A stretch of 64,000 nucleotides of DNA, from positions 1,426,001 to 1,490,000 of the forward strand of contig JAJHTX010000010.1 of assembly GCA_032164295.1 (NCBI GenBank), given 5' to 3'. The notes beneath the pieces are model-generated. The model made no database searches, was not told the origin of the DNA, and saw only the letters and a program-made list of their open reading frames with translations. Made by a program: the position numbers and the translations under genes. Origin of the DNA: Inonotus obliquus. Taxonomy: Eukaryota; Basidiomycota; Agaricomycetes; Hymenochaetales; Hymenochaetaceae. How positions within the stretch are numbered: the stretch's first letter is position 1; each line of letters starts with the position of its first letter. This document shows positions 46,158 to 56,366 of this stretch, piece by piece.

Positions 46158-46899
46158 CTGGGGCTATGAAGGCTGTGATTTGCTTGTCGCCTCGGGACTC
46201 TTGTTCGGGGCCGTCAAGTGTGATTCGACATCGGATATCATCGTGGGGAAACCAAGGTGGTTTAACGTATGTGCCTATGGCGATGAGTAGCCGTACACTT
46301 CGTCGAGTATCGTTCGAAGGTATTCTCCAGCCTAGGTATAGGTCTCCTTGTAGTCGAATAGCTTTGCAGTATGCCCATAGTTCCCTGAGTGTGTTTGCAA
46401 CCCATGCCGCTGTTATCGGTGAGCGGCGGTTTGTAACATAGTCTGCACTGATCTCCACGAATGTGCTTGGGCACTCGAGTGCTAATATGTCGTGGATTCC
46501 TACTATTGTCCAGTGCGTCTTTGGTTGCATGCCTATTGCCGTATCCATTGCTATTGTTGACCTCGTGCGATTTCGAACGACCTCCGGGGGATTGTGATAT
46601 TCTCGATAAGCTGTTGCTCGTTCGCTGGACACATGATATGTTAACATGCCCGTTGCCTCCCGTAGTATTATCTTGTGTAGGTCTTCGATGATCTGTCGCA
46701 CTCTTCTGCATTTATAGCAAGCCGTTGGAGGTTGCTGTACTTGCTGCATCGTTTGCGAAGGTTTAGTGTGATCGTCGGGATTAGCGTTGCTAGCCGATGC
46801 TTCTTGATCGTCGGCTTCGGATTGTATTAGATTCGCGTGTTCTCCGCTTCTCGCTGTCGATCCTGATCGTCTCCGGCCAGTGAAATTAACCGGTCCCAT
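46123..46899 (-). CDS. LTR-encoded protein of 258 aa, 3' LTR copy
   Basis: The ORF starts 58 bp inside the LTR and ends before the TATA box, so it lies in the U3 part, in the sense orientation of the element. The basic N-terminal region (TGRRRSGSTARSGEH) is followed by a polar linker. CYKCRRVRQIIEDLHKIILR follows near residue 62, then a region of about 190 residues with THWTIVGIHDILALEC and LYLGWRIPSNDTRRSVRLLI. There is no signal peptide or membrane segment. In the genomic RNA this copy would be at the 3' end. The broken copy at 1681 and the related ORF at 43880 show that the design is not unique to this element. Function unknown. Confidence 0.6.
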   Translation of the reverse strand: MGPVNFTGRRRSGSTARSGEHANLIQSEADDQEASASNANPDDHTKPSQTMQQVQQPPTACYKCRRVRQIIEDLHKIILREATGMLTYHVSSERATAYREYHNPPEVVRNRTRSTIAMDTAIGMQPKTHWTIVGIHDILALECPSTFVEISADYVTNRRSPITAAWVANTLRELWAYCKAIRLQGDLYLGWRIPSNDTRRSVRLLIAIGTYVKPPWFPHDDIRCRITLDGPEQESRGDKQITAFIAPDAIPRNPNGIP

Positions 46900-46957
46900 C
46901 CGGGGTAGTTTCGATCGACGTTCCTAATCGAATCAAAATTTCAGCACAATCCTTTCA

Positions 46958-46970
46958 CTCGCCCCCCTCC
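46958..46970 (-). other. Polypurine tract
   Basis: On the minus strand GGAGGGGGGCGAG directly precedes the 3' LTR (TGAAAGG). This is the expected position for plus-strand DNA priming. The tract holds one C. Confidence 0.8.
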
Positions 46971-47330
46971 AAGATCTTTACTCGATAGGGAAAAGATCTC
47001 AATTGGGTTGAAATTGCGATGAGATCGTAGGATCGTGTGCGAAATTAGTGACGATGTTGCTTCGTATTTCCTTCGAAATTCGTGTGCGTGATGCAGTTGA
47101 AAGACTTATTGAAGTCTGAAATCGTATCCTGAGCTCGATTTGAGAGCGTGCTTCGAGGGTAATTTGAAGAAATTAAAGGGAGATAGCTTGACTCCCAGTC
47201 GAATTGTTGTTTCTTCTTGCAAATTTCCTTTAAGTTTCACTTTAGTGGACTTAGACTTGTCACACCAAAAGCAAAATAAGAAAATTTTCTTTATTATTTT
47301 TCCTCCCTCTGCACCTCTTGCCCTGCCGGT

Positions 47331-48095
47331 TCAGTCCTCCCAATGGGTCTGACCGTCATTCCATCCGCGCGCTGTCCACTCGCGATCTCGGCTCTCACCG
47401 GGGCTTACTGAGCCTTCGCCTGACTCTGGCGATTCGGCTGCCCGGTTGTGCAGGCCTGACCTTTCCGACACCCGCTGTCTACCTCGCATCGGCCACCACG
47501 GGGCATTAGCCGGCGGTTGCGGACCCTGTAGGATGTACGGGCCGCCCCACGCGTTTGCTTCTGCTTCTGCCGCGTCTGCTTCTGGCCATGCTTCTGGTTC
47601 GGGTTGTACGTAGCCGGGTAGGTCGACGTATAGGTCGTCGGGCGTTGCCGGTGGTGCTTCTACCGGTGCCTGTGCCTGTTGTGCTTCTGCCGTGTTCCTG
47701 ATCGCTTCGAGTTCTTCTATTGCCGCCCGCATCCTTGCGACATCATCGACCAGCTGATCGAGTCTTGCTGCGCTCGATGTTGCTAGGTCTTCGATTGCTC
47801 GGTCGGGGATGCTCTGTAGTACTTCTTGAAGGCGGTCTTCGATGCGTCCGAAGGACGTTGCGCTTAGGTGGTGGAGTGCCTCGACCGTGAGGTTACGGCC
47901 TTGGGCTCGTGCTCGTCTCACTTCTTGGGTCCTTCGTGACTCCTCTATCCTCATCTCGTGCTGCTCTCTGTTTATTCCCTCTAGCCTCACTACTAACTGC
48001 TCCCAGCGTTCCAGCGCTCGTCGTACGACGTCCACGATCACAACGGCTGTGGTGCAGACCGTGATGATGAGGAGTGCGGTGTAGTAGGCGTTCAT
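47331..48095 (-). CDS. Post-pol ORF with N-terminal membrane segment (254 aa)
   Basis: This is the last internal ORF before the 3' LTR, where retroviruses carry env. Residues 6-27 form a hydrophobic segment (TALLIITVCTTAVVIVDVV) preceded by a very short N-terminus. A long charged, probably coiled-coil region follows (about 28-145, with RIEDRLQEVLQ and ARMRAAIEELEAIRN), then a Pro/Ala/Glu-rich disordered tail. This suggests a membrane-anchored coiled-coil protein. There is no cysteine pattern, signal peptidase site or fusion segment that would support a viral envelope protein. No family is recognised. It has an ATG start and is fully open. Confidence 0.6.
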   Translation of the reverse strand: MNAYYTALLIITVCTTAVVIVDVVRRALERWEQLVVRLEGINREQHEMRIEESRRTQEVRRARAQGRNLTVEALHHLSATSFGRIEDRLQEVLQSIPDRAIEDLATSSAARLDQLVDDVARMRAAIEELEAIRNTAEAQQAQAPVEAPPATPDDLYVDLPGYVQPEPEAWPEADAAEAEANAWGGPYILQGPQPPANAPWWPMRGRQRVSERSGLHNRAAESPESGEGSVSPGESRDREWTARGWNDGQTHWED

Positions 48096-48519
48096 GGTGT
48101 TCGAGATGTCGTTGGTGGTTCTAGACTACTTGTGCTTTTCCAGCTGAGGCTCTCCTGTTGGATTCCTGCCTCTATTTATGCTTTTCCAACTCGTACCCTT
48201 CGTGACTCTGTTCTAGTCTTCCCCGGGTTCACCGTGCTGCGGTTGCTGCGGTTTTCAATTGTCTTGCTGCGATCTGTGCTTCGCTGTCGCACTCTATTAT
48301 TGTCGTGCTGCGGATTTCCCATATCCTGTCATTCGTGTACGAATTATCTTGCCCGTAGTCGCTTCGTAATAGTCCCGTGATTCTTCGATGTATGTGCGCA
48401 GTTGACTTGGCATTCATAAATACCATAGGGGATTTCGGGTTGCATAATGTTGAATAGATACCATAGGGTGTGCATGTGTTGTCCTGTCAATAAATACCAT
48501 AGAAGAATGAGTTGCATAG

Positions 48520-49536
48520 TTATGCTTCGTCATCTGTCGGCGCTAGATCGAATTCTTCTGTGTCATCGTGGGATCGCTTGCGACTATTGGATGTCTCGTC
48601 CTCGGGTTTCCGGGATTGTAGCTTCTGCGGATATTGATATACGTCCGTGAACCAGCTACTATCTTTAGGATGTAGTACTGCGCCTAGGGTGTATCTAAGG
48701 CGGTATTCCGCACTATTGAGTGCCTGGAGGTAGTCCTCGTCGTAAGGCCAACAAATAGATTGGTCTAGTTTGTCCGGAGGGTTCTCCCATAATCCTTCCG
48801 CTGCTTCTTTCGCTTTGTTGCGGCGTTCCGTTTCTTCGTTCTCGATCAGTTTCCACGCCTCCAAGTATGGTAAGTCTCGATGAGGTGTGTCCCATGGGAT
48901 AGATCGTCCTGGTGCCTTTGTTCGTTCCCATGTTTGTCTAAGTATGTTGATCGTAGAATAGAAACGTCTCTTGAGTCGTGCATATTGAATTTGCTGCTGC
49001 GCGATGTACTCGATGTAGTCGCGTTCTTTGGCTGTGATACAGTGGATAAGCGACCATCGCATGACCTTGTGTTCGAATGCTTCTGTGAGCTCGACTCGAT
49101 ATGCGCAGATCCTTGTTGCTGCATAGAGTAATGCGACGCAATTGTTGGCTGTTTCTGTTTGTGACAACAGCAATGGTTGATACGATAGAATCGCTGTGCT
49201 GAGATCTAGAGCATATGCGATGTAAGCGTCGTCATTGAGTCTCCTCACTGAATTGTAAGCTTCTGTAGTCATGGCAAACCAAGATCCAAAGAATATCGGT
49301 GGCATTAGCAGCATATTGTATCCCATGCCGCGTTGATGTGCCATGCTGATCTTGTCCATGAAATCGTCGAAATATCTGCCGACGTTCGAGGGTATGATGT
49401 CATCCCATAACATCTCGGTGTTCTCCCTGTCGTCTAGCTGTGGCCATTGATATTTGTCGGGTCGTGACTGTATGTCGACTTCTGTGATATTGAGTTGCGC
49501 ATGCTGTACTTCTGCAAGTGTTTCGAGTAGTGGCAT
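48520..49536 (-). CDS. Post-pol ORF of unknown function (338 aa)
   Basis: The ORF lies 312 nt after the end of pol on the same strand and is fully open from an ATG. The first 300 residues look like a folded, mostly helical protein rich in Trp, Tyr and Gln (WDDIIPSNVGRYFDDFMDKI, YAARICAY-like helices, QQQIQYARLKRRFY). The C-terminus is charged with a possible nuclear localisation signal (SRKRSHDD) and an acidic end. It is not a recognisable part of pol. I do not recognise a family. It could be an accessory protein gained by this lineage. Expression would need splicing or a subgenomic promoter. Confidence 0.6.
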   Translation of the reverse strand: MPLLETLAEVQHAQLNITEVDIQSRPDKYQWPQLDDRENTEMLWDDIIPSNVGRYFDDFMDKISMAHQRGMGYNMLLMPPIFFGSWFAMTTEAYNSVRRLNDDAYIAYALDLSTAILSYQPLLLSQTETANNCVALLYAATRICAYRVELTEAFEHKVMRWSLIHCITAKERDYIEYIAQQQIQYARLKRRFYSTINILRQTWERTKAPGRSIPWDTPHRDLPYLEAWKLIENEETERRNKAKEAAEGLWENPPDKLDQSICWPYDEDYLQALNSAEYRLRYTLGAVLHPKDSSWFTDVYQYPQKLQSRKPEDETSNSRKRSHDDTEEFDLAPTDDEA

Positions 49537-49848
49537 TTCGAAATGTAGACTTGTTTCGTGTCGAATGAGAGTTGTTTCTGGCGTTGGTGCCGTTCATAGG
49601 TCGTTACTGCTTGTTCTTATAGCTCTGTGTCGTTACTGCGTATGACTGGGTGATCGGTCCAGTTGTTTTCGATATGACTTGACCTCTACTGCGTATACTG
49701 TGCCGCAGTGTCTCTCGTTCGTCCGTGACTGTTCATGACTTGTCGTGACTTCGTTAATTCTCAAGCATTGCTGCGAGAATGTCATCATCTGCTGCGATCT
49801 GCTGTGATCAGCTGCGGATGAGTACTACTTGCTGTGCCGCAGTTATGC

Positions 49849-52800
49849 CTACTGCGGGCGTAGTCGTCTGCTGCTGCGTGTAGTCCTTCCTCGACTGCGC
49901 ATGCTGCGTTGACTGTCTTCTGATACTGTGCTTTCGGTATCAGTATTACCTTCTGAGTCTGACGTCGATCCTTCTGATCCGTCGGAGGATTCTTCCGTGT
50001 CCTCGTGACTCGTTTGTTTCCTATTCCGGCGCCTCGCGGATAACCATTGCGTAAGGTTCCGTGGCTTCTGCGCCTGAGGGTACTTCTTGTGGAAGTCCTC
50101 AACTAGCTTGTACGTGTGCTTCAGGTTCTCCAGCGGTTCCCATGTTGTTTCTGCATAGCCTTTCCATCTGACTAGGTATTGCACCTTGCTGCGCCGCAGT
50201 CTGGTATCTTGAACTGCTTCGACTTCGTATTCGGCTGCGCCTTCCACTTCTACTGGTGGTGGTTCCGTAAGTTGCTTACGTCCTGGGAATTCTTTCCGCT
50301 TGTATGGCTTCAATAGACTCGCATGAAATACTGGGTGAATTGCCATCGTTTCAGGAAGTTTCAGTCGAAATGAAACCTTCCCTACGGCCTTGTCGACTTT
50401 ATAAGGCCCTGCCCATTTCATGGCTAGTTTCTTCGTCGGTTCGAGTCTTGCTAAGTTCTTCATATCCAACATCACTTCGTCTCCAGGTCGATAATCTGGT
50501 AGCTTCCCTCGATGTAAGTCTGCATATAACTTCATCGCTTCGTTAGCCTGCTTAATGCTTGCATAGGCTTGTCGCTGCGCTTGTTGAAGCTCCTCTCGGT
50601 AATCTTGTGCTTCTGGGACGTTGCTTTCGTCGTGATTGGCAAAGTCAGTTGTTGGATTCCATCCGTACAACGTGTAGAATGGTGATTGACGTGTCGCTGA
50701 ATGCTGTCTGTTGTTATAGGCGAATTCTGCGAGATCCAAGTAATGTGCCCAATCTGTCTGTCGGTAGGACACATAGCAGCGTAAGTACTGTTCCATCGTT
50801 TGGTTCAGTCGCTCTGTTTGACCATCGGTTTGTGGGTGATACGCGGTGCTAGTTTTCCAATCGATTTCGAGGAGTCGGCAGAACTCCTTCAAAAACTGCG
50901 CCGTGAAGTTGCTTCCTCTGTCGGAGAGTACAACCTTTGGGGTCCCATAATGCTTGAAGATGTTTTGGATGAACATCTGTGCAATGCGTTTGGCATTCGG
51001 TACACCCGTCGTAGGGATGAACCTCCCCATCTTGGTAAGTCTATCCACAACAACCAATATGGTGTCATATCCCTCGGTACTGACTGGTAGGTCTGTAACT
51101 AGGTCACAGGAAATGGCTTCCCATGGCCTTTCAGGTGGGGATATCGGTTGAATCGGTGGCTCGCGATTTTGCCGAAGAGGCTTTGATCGCTGACATGCGT
51201 CGCAAGTTGTTACGTAGTCTCGGACGTCCGATCGAAGGTTTGGCCAATAGTATCGTCTCTCCAGAAGCTCAGTGGTTTTGGCTACTCCGGGATGGCCTGC
51301 AGTTGTGTGGTCATGGTGCCTTCGCATTAGTAGACTTCGTAGGTTGGCGTTCGGCGGGATCCATAACTTTCCATCTACATAACGAGTTCCATCCGTGTAG
51401 GTGTGGCTTCTGTCTTTCGTATTCCGTATGACGTTCCATTCGGTTTGTGCCTCCTTCGTCGCATAGTCCTTTCGAATAGTTCGAAGTATCGGGTCCGTGA
51501 TCCTGACTGACGTAGTTTTTAACTCGTATAGTCCTGCGACTTCCGTTCGTTTCAACGTTTGCTGCTGTATGCGGTCTGCTGGTAGCATAGTGATCTTCTC
51601 TGTGTCTTTGCCGATTTCGTAATCGGTTCGCCTTGATAGTGCGTCGGCTTTGTTTTCCTTGCCTGGCCAATGTATCATCTTGAAGTTAAACTGGGATAGC
51701 TTTAGCATCCATCGTTTCAGCTTCTCAGATAGGTTCTGTCCTGTCATGAACCATTGCAGGTTCTTATGATCCGTTCGAATGATAAAAGGATGTTTCGTTC
51801 CTTCGAGCAAGTGTCTCCATTCGTTGAGTGAATGAACAATTGCGAACATCTCTTTTTCGTGAACTGGCCAGTTGAGTTGTGCTCCTGACAACTGCTTCGA
51901 CATTGTGGCTAACGGTCGTAGTTCGCCCTTGTCGTCTTCTTGTTGGAGTAAAGCTCCGATCGCAAATTTCGATGCATCTGTCTCGAGGATGAATGGTTTA
52001 TCGTGGTTCGGATAACCTAGCGTTATTTCCGTTTGAAACGCTTGCTTGATGTCCTCGAATGCTTGCTGACATTCAGTTGTCCATACGAACTTCCTATCCT
52101 TCTTGGTGAGTTCGTTAATTGGGTGTATGCGCTCTGCATAGTTCTTCACGAATCTTCGATAGAAGTTGCAAAATCCTTGGAACTTCCTAATCTCCCGTTT
52201 CGTCGTTGGTGTAGGCCATTCTGCGATTGCTTTGAGTTTGTACGGGTCCATTTGTACTCCCTTGTCGCCCACTATGAAGCCTAGGTAGTCTAGCTTCTTC
52301 TGTAGGAAATGGCACTTCTCGATCTTCAAGTAGATATCGAGTTCTCGGCATTTCTTCAAGACTGCTCGTAGGAGTTTCCAGTGTTCCTCCTCAGTCTTTG
52401 CCTTTCCGATGATGTCGTCCAGGTAGATAAGTATCTCCTGACTTCGTAGCCATTGCTCAAAGTTGTCGTTCATGAATCGTTGGAATATTGCGGGTGAGTT
52501 CTTCATTCCGAACATCATAACGAGTGGCTTGTAGATTGCGTTGCCGACTCGGAATGCCGCTTTCCATTCGTCTCCTTCCTTGATACGCAAGTTGTGGTAT
52601 CCGGACCGCATGTCCAATGTGAAGAAGTAATTGTTGCCTGCCAACTTGTCTGGTAACCCATTCATGATTGGAATCGGGTACGGGTCTGGTATCGTGATTT
52701 GGTTTATCGCTCGATAGTCCGTTACGACTCTTGCCCCTCCGTCCTTCTTTCCGACAAAGAATACGGGTGATGCTACTGGGCATGGTTCGTGTGGTTCGAC

Positions 52801-55276
52801 CTTGGTAATCCATCCTTTCTTCATCAGCTCATCTACGTGGTTGTCCAGTGCTTCCTGTTCGACTGGCGTGAGCTTGATAATAGGTCGTGGTTTCGGTAAC
52901 GGTTCCTTCTCATCGAGGTGTATGACCATGTCATACTTCGTATGTCTCGGTAGTCGTCTTGCCCTGTCTGGATCGAATACGTCTGCATAGTCTGCTATCT
53001 GCCTTGGTAGCAGTTTGCGCCAATCTCGTTTCTGCGTGTCTAGCAATCCCTCTGCTGCTGCTTTCTGCTGCGAGTACTGCTGCGCTACTGAGCTAACCTT
53101 GTTCAATGGTTGCTTCTCTTGGCGATGCTGTCGATTCGTATTAGGTGACCAATTTCGTTTGATCTCAAACATTTCTGCGAGATCCTCCTTCTGCAGTAAG
53201 GGTTTTGATTTACCTCGAGCCTCGGTGGCGAGATACGCTATTCGTTGCTGAATAGGTGATGGTTCGTTGGTTACCATACGTTCGATATGCATTTCTTCTT
53301 GAGGTTGGGTTCCTCCTGGTTCTTGCAGTTCGTTCATAACTTCGTCTTGATCCGTGTGCTCCCACCTTGTTCTTTTCGGTGCGGGGCTTCGTGTTCGTGT
53401 ACTTCCTGTACTATTGATAGACTGTCTTCGCCGATGTCCTAGTATCGGTTTGTCTTCGAATCGTTCCTTTCGTGGCATAATCCATGTGCCTTTCGGATCA
53501 AAGTTTCCTACGGCTTCTTCTCCTTCTCGAAGATAACCTTTCCAGTACTTGAATGTAGGGTCTTCCTTGACTACTCGTGGTTTCGTTGTCTTCCGTTCGA
53601 CTGACGGTGACTCTTGTCTTCGCTTTCCTAGCGATGTCGTACTCGGTTGCAAGGGCTTATTGCGACTGCCTTGACTCTGTACTCGTGTGTCAGGTCTTTC
53701 TGCCTGTTCATTCCCGAATCTTGATATAGGCGATCTTGATTCGTCTTCGGGCCTTATTGGTACTGCCCAGTCCTGTCGAGCCTTATTGCCAATGCTCTGA
53801 CTAGACTGCAAAGTCTTATTGGCGCTGCTTTGTCTTGGTGCGTTCGACGTTCGTTCACCTTCTGGCGTCCGTGCTCTCTTCCTTGGAGCATTGCTGAATT
53901 GACTTCCTGATCGTGGTCTAATTCTCGGTGGTGAAACGTTCCTTGTTTCGTTTCTCGTCGATCGGCTTTCGCTTCGGTTTCTGCCTTCCATAGGGTGGTC
54001 GTCCCTTTGCCTTTCCTTCGTGTTGAGGTCTGGCCTAATCCATATTCCACTATCGTTGTCGCTATCGCTGTCGGTTTCTGAGTTGTCAGATGAGTCGGAT
54101 CCAGGGCTCTTCGTAGCTTTAGCTTTCGTCTTCCTGCCATAGGCTGTCTTGCGCGTAACAGGTGATTTACTATCCAACGGCAACGTCTTATTGGTACTGC
54201 GTTGACTGTTCAAGGGCTTATTGCCAATGCCTTGTGGTTTCGGTCGTTGATCGTCTCGACTCTTCAAGGTCTTATTGCGACTGCCTTGTGCCTGCTTGGT
54301 CTTATTGCCACTGCCATGCTGCGATCGTTGATCTACTTGTGGAACCTTTCGTTTCTCTGTCTTGTATAGAGCTTTCGATGTCTTCGTGCCTTCGTCTTGG
54401 GTAATGGCTCTTTCATTCCCGTACCAGGATGGTCGCTCCTGACTAGTCGCCTCTCCTATTCGATTGGGCCTAGCTTTCCTTCGTTGTTCGCGATTACAAC
54501 TGTTCTCCTGATCGTCTACCGATTTGCGCTTGTCGGTTACCAGATTTCCCTTTGGTCCGTTGACGCTTGGGTCGTTTCGTGTAGCCTTATTGCCATTGCT
54601 ACTCTGGTTCGATCGTAAGGTCTTATTGACTCTGCCTTTCGTAGTCTTATTGCCATTGCTACCCCGCCGTTCGGTCTTATTGGTGCTGCCTGAACGCGGT
54701 GAGGGCTTATTTGTTCTGCCTCTACGATTACGGTTTGTACTTTTCCGTTTTCGTTTCCGTTTCTTGCTTGTCGACTCTGCTCGAACGATACTGAGCTCGA
54801 ATGGTATCGTTTGTCCATTTCCTTCCATGACTTGTTCCTTCCAATCGATGATCGGGTTGGCCTTGCCCAAATAATCGATGCCTAGTATGATCTGATCCGT
54901 TCCCGTATGTGCGACTGCCAGAGTTTGACCGATGGGCTTGATTCCGTCAAATATAAGTGCGTCCACTTCGTACTTGATTGCTCCTTTTCGGTTTGATGTT
55001 CCATCTGCATTTCGCAACGGTCTAGGTTGTGATAGCGTTCGTCGTGGTAAGTCGTGTTTCCGTACTAACTCCGGATGAATAGTACTGCATGTTGCTCCTG
55101 AGTCGATAAGTGCTTTGACTGCTAAGGTTTGCGTTCCCACAAGAATCCTGATAGGCAATCTTGGGTGTAATGCATATGTCGGTAATCCTTTACTGTACAT
55201 TTCTTCGCAATCCTTCTTACCCTCTCGCTTCGCAGTCTTGAGCGGAGGTGCTAGTCTTTTCCCTGACCTTGTGCCT
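49849..55276 (-). CDS. Pol polyprotein: protease, RT, RNase H, integrase, chromodomain
   Basis: The frame is open from 55275 and the first ATG is at 55200 (1783 residues). Retropepsin-like protease: LIDSGATCSTIHPEL, Asp33. Then a 500-residue basic linker with at least 12 copies of an (S/G)xxNK(T/P)L motif. Reverse transcriptase at about 760-975 with VTDYRAINQ, LDMRSGYHN and the catalytic YLDD (926-929). RNase H at about 1065-1190 with ETDASKFA. Integrase with HHCC (H1295/H1303 region, CDAC 1333-1336) and catalytic Asp1366, Asp1427, Glu1463. The chromodomain is at about 1658-1708 (YLVRWKGYAETTWEPLENLK). All key residues are present. The frame is -1 relative to Gag and overlaps its end by about 25 nt, so Pol is probably made as Gag-Pol by frameshifting. 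The chromodomain probably guides integration to marked chromatin, as known for chromoviruses. Confidence 0.95.
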
Positions 55277-56366
55277 TAGCCTTTCCTTTGTTAGGCTTCT
55301 GGTCGCGTGGTTTGGGATTGACGTTTCGCTTGTTCGTATGATCGTCGTCTTCTTCTTCCTCGGATTCGGCTTCTTGAATTCTCGCGTGCATGGTTCTTCT
55401 ATTCTTCTTGTGATGCTTCGACGATCTTCCACGTGCTCCTTTAGACGTGTTTGGTCGACGATGTTGGCGGTGATTACCTAGTGCTCCTTTAGACGTAGGT
55501 GATCTTCTCGGTTCGGGGCATTTGCTTGCATAGTGACCCTGTCTTCCGCAATTGTAACATCCTGATGATCCCTTCTTCGGCAAGCCTCGGATTGCATCGA
55601 TGTCCATTGCGTTCGGATCCCTTTCTAGTCTTGTAGGCTGCTCGTACCTCGGTTGTCCATGAAATGAATACCGCGGTTGATATGTTCCTTGCGTGAGCTG
55701 AGCCTTTGTCTTGTTCATGACTGCATATTGCTCCGTTATTGCCATCCATTCTTCATAACTGAATTTCGTGAATGCTTCCATGTCGTGTGCGAGTACGCGA
55801 TTGATAAGCCATTGATCCAATCCTTTGATGTAGCAGTGCTTGATCGTATTCTCGTCCACTGTGCTTGCAATCTTCGTTCGTAGTTGCCTGAACGCGTGAT
55901 TGTAACTCTCGATAGGTTTGCTGGCCTGTTTGATATTGAATATCTTGTTCAGGGCCTCGAGTTCTTGTGGAACGGTTTTGCCTGCTTTGGTACGAATGAA
56001 TTGAATCATATCCCTGAGTGATGCGAACATAGCGGTAGGAGGTTTCGCAACCGCTCCTGCTGCATCTACGACGGTAGGTAAGCTCTTGAGTGCTCCGGTG
56101 GTAGCGTCGAATGATACGGTGAGTTGCTTTTCGAGGAACCAATTGAATGCATCTCCCTCGATAGCTAGGAATAGCGCGTTCGCAATTTCCTTCTCGTCCT
56201 TAATTCCGTTTGACACTAATTTTGCCACACTCCTGTCTACCCATTGATCGATACTTTCGTCTCGTGCGCCTAGAAACTTTGGTAGTTTGATCGACAATCT
56301 TGCCATTCGACTAGTAAGCTCATTGATCCGAGCTTGTAGTTGATCTGGTGTTGGAGGTGTTGCCAT
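55251..56366 (-). CDS. Gag polyprotein with CCHC zinc knuckle (371 aa)
   Basis: Nucleocapsid/capsid precursor. The capsid-like part spans about 25-225 (KLPKFLGARDESIDQWVDRS, then FNWFLEKQL, FIRTKAGKTVPQELEALNKI and SYNHAFRQLRTKI), typical of Ty3/gypsy Gag. A CCHC knuckle CYNCGRQGHYASKC is at 270-283. A basic tail follows. The stop codon is at 55253-55251. Directly before it is GGGAAAA (55263-55257) in the reading G GGA AAA. The start overlaps the pre-gag ORF by 47 nt in the +1 frame. Confidence 0.93.
   Translation of the reverse strand: MATPPTPDQLQARINELTSRMARLSIKLPKFLGARDESIDQWVDRSVAKLVSNGIKDEKEIANALFLAIEGDAFNWFLEKQLTVSFDATTGALKSLPTVVDAAGAVAKPPTAMFASLRDMIQFIRTKAGKTVPQELEALNKIFNIKQASKPIESYNHAFRQLRTKIASTVDENTIKHCYIKGLDQWLINRVLAHDMEAFTKFSYEEWMAITEQYAVMNKTKAQLTQGTYQPRYSFHGQPRYEQPTRLERDPNAMDIDAIRGLPKKGSSGCYNCGRQGHYASKCPEPRRSPTSKGALGNHRQHRRPNTSKGARGRSSKHHKKNRRTMHARIQEAESEEEEDDDHTNKRNVNPKPRDQKPNKGKAKAQGQGKD
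55257..55263 (-). promoter_or_regulatory. Probable -1 frameshift site between gag and pol
   Basis: The heptamer GGGAAAA is read G GGA AAA in the Gag frame, which fits the X XXY YYZ rule for -1 slippage. It lies one codon before the Gag stop. The pol frame is the -1 frame and is open from 55275. A slip here would lead through RLAPPLK to the first Pol ATG without a stop. Confidence 0.75.

Larger units (their letters stand above)
45391..46957 (-). mobile_element. 3' LTR of the chromovirus
   Basis: The 1567-bp LTR begins (as read on +) TGTTAGAAAACG and ends CCTTTCA. It has the same length as the 5' LTR at 57762-59328, and I saw no difference in the parts compared, including both encoded ORFs. 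The 5-bp duplication CAAGG lies at 45386-45390. The polypurine tract is just outside at 46958-46970. Confidence 0.95.

Noticed and set aside
46136..46691. Open frames on the + strand and in other frames of the LTR
   Set aside because: They overlap the 258-codon sense ORF and look like frame shadows. The sense ORF has the CxxC motif and a partner in the second LTR family.
47331..48095. Viral envelope gene
   Set aside because: Only the position and one hydrophobic segment fit. There is no signal peptidase site, cysteine pattern or fusion peptide.
50304..54874. Open frames on the + strand inside pol
   Set aside because: They are antisense to a fully conserved pol frame and have no recognisable features.
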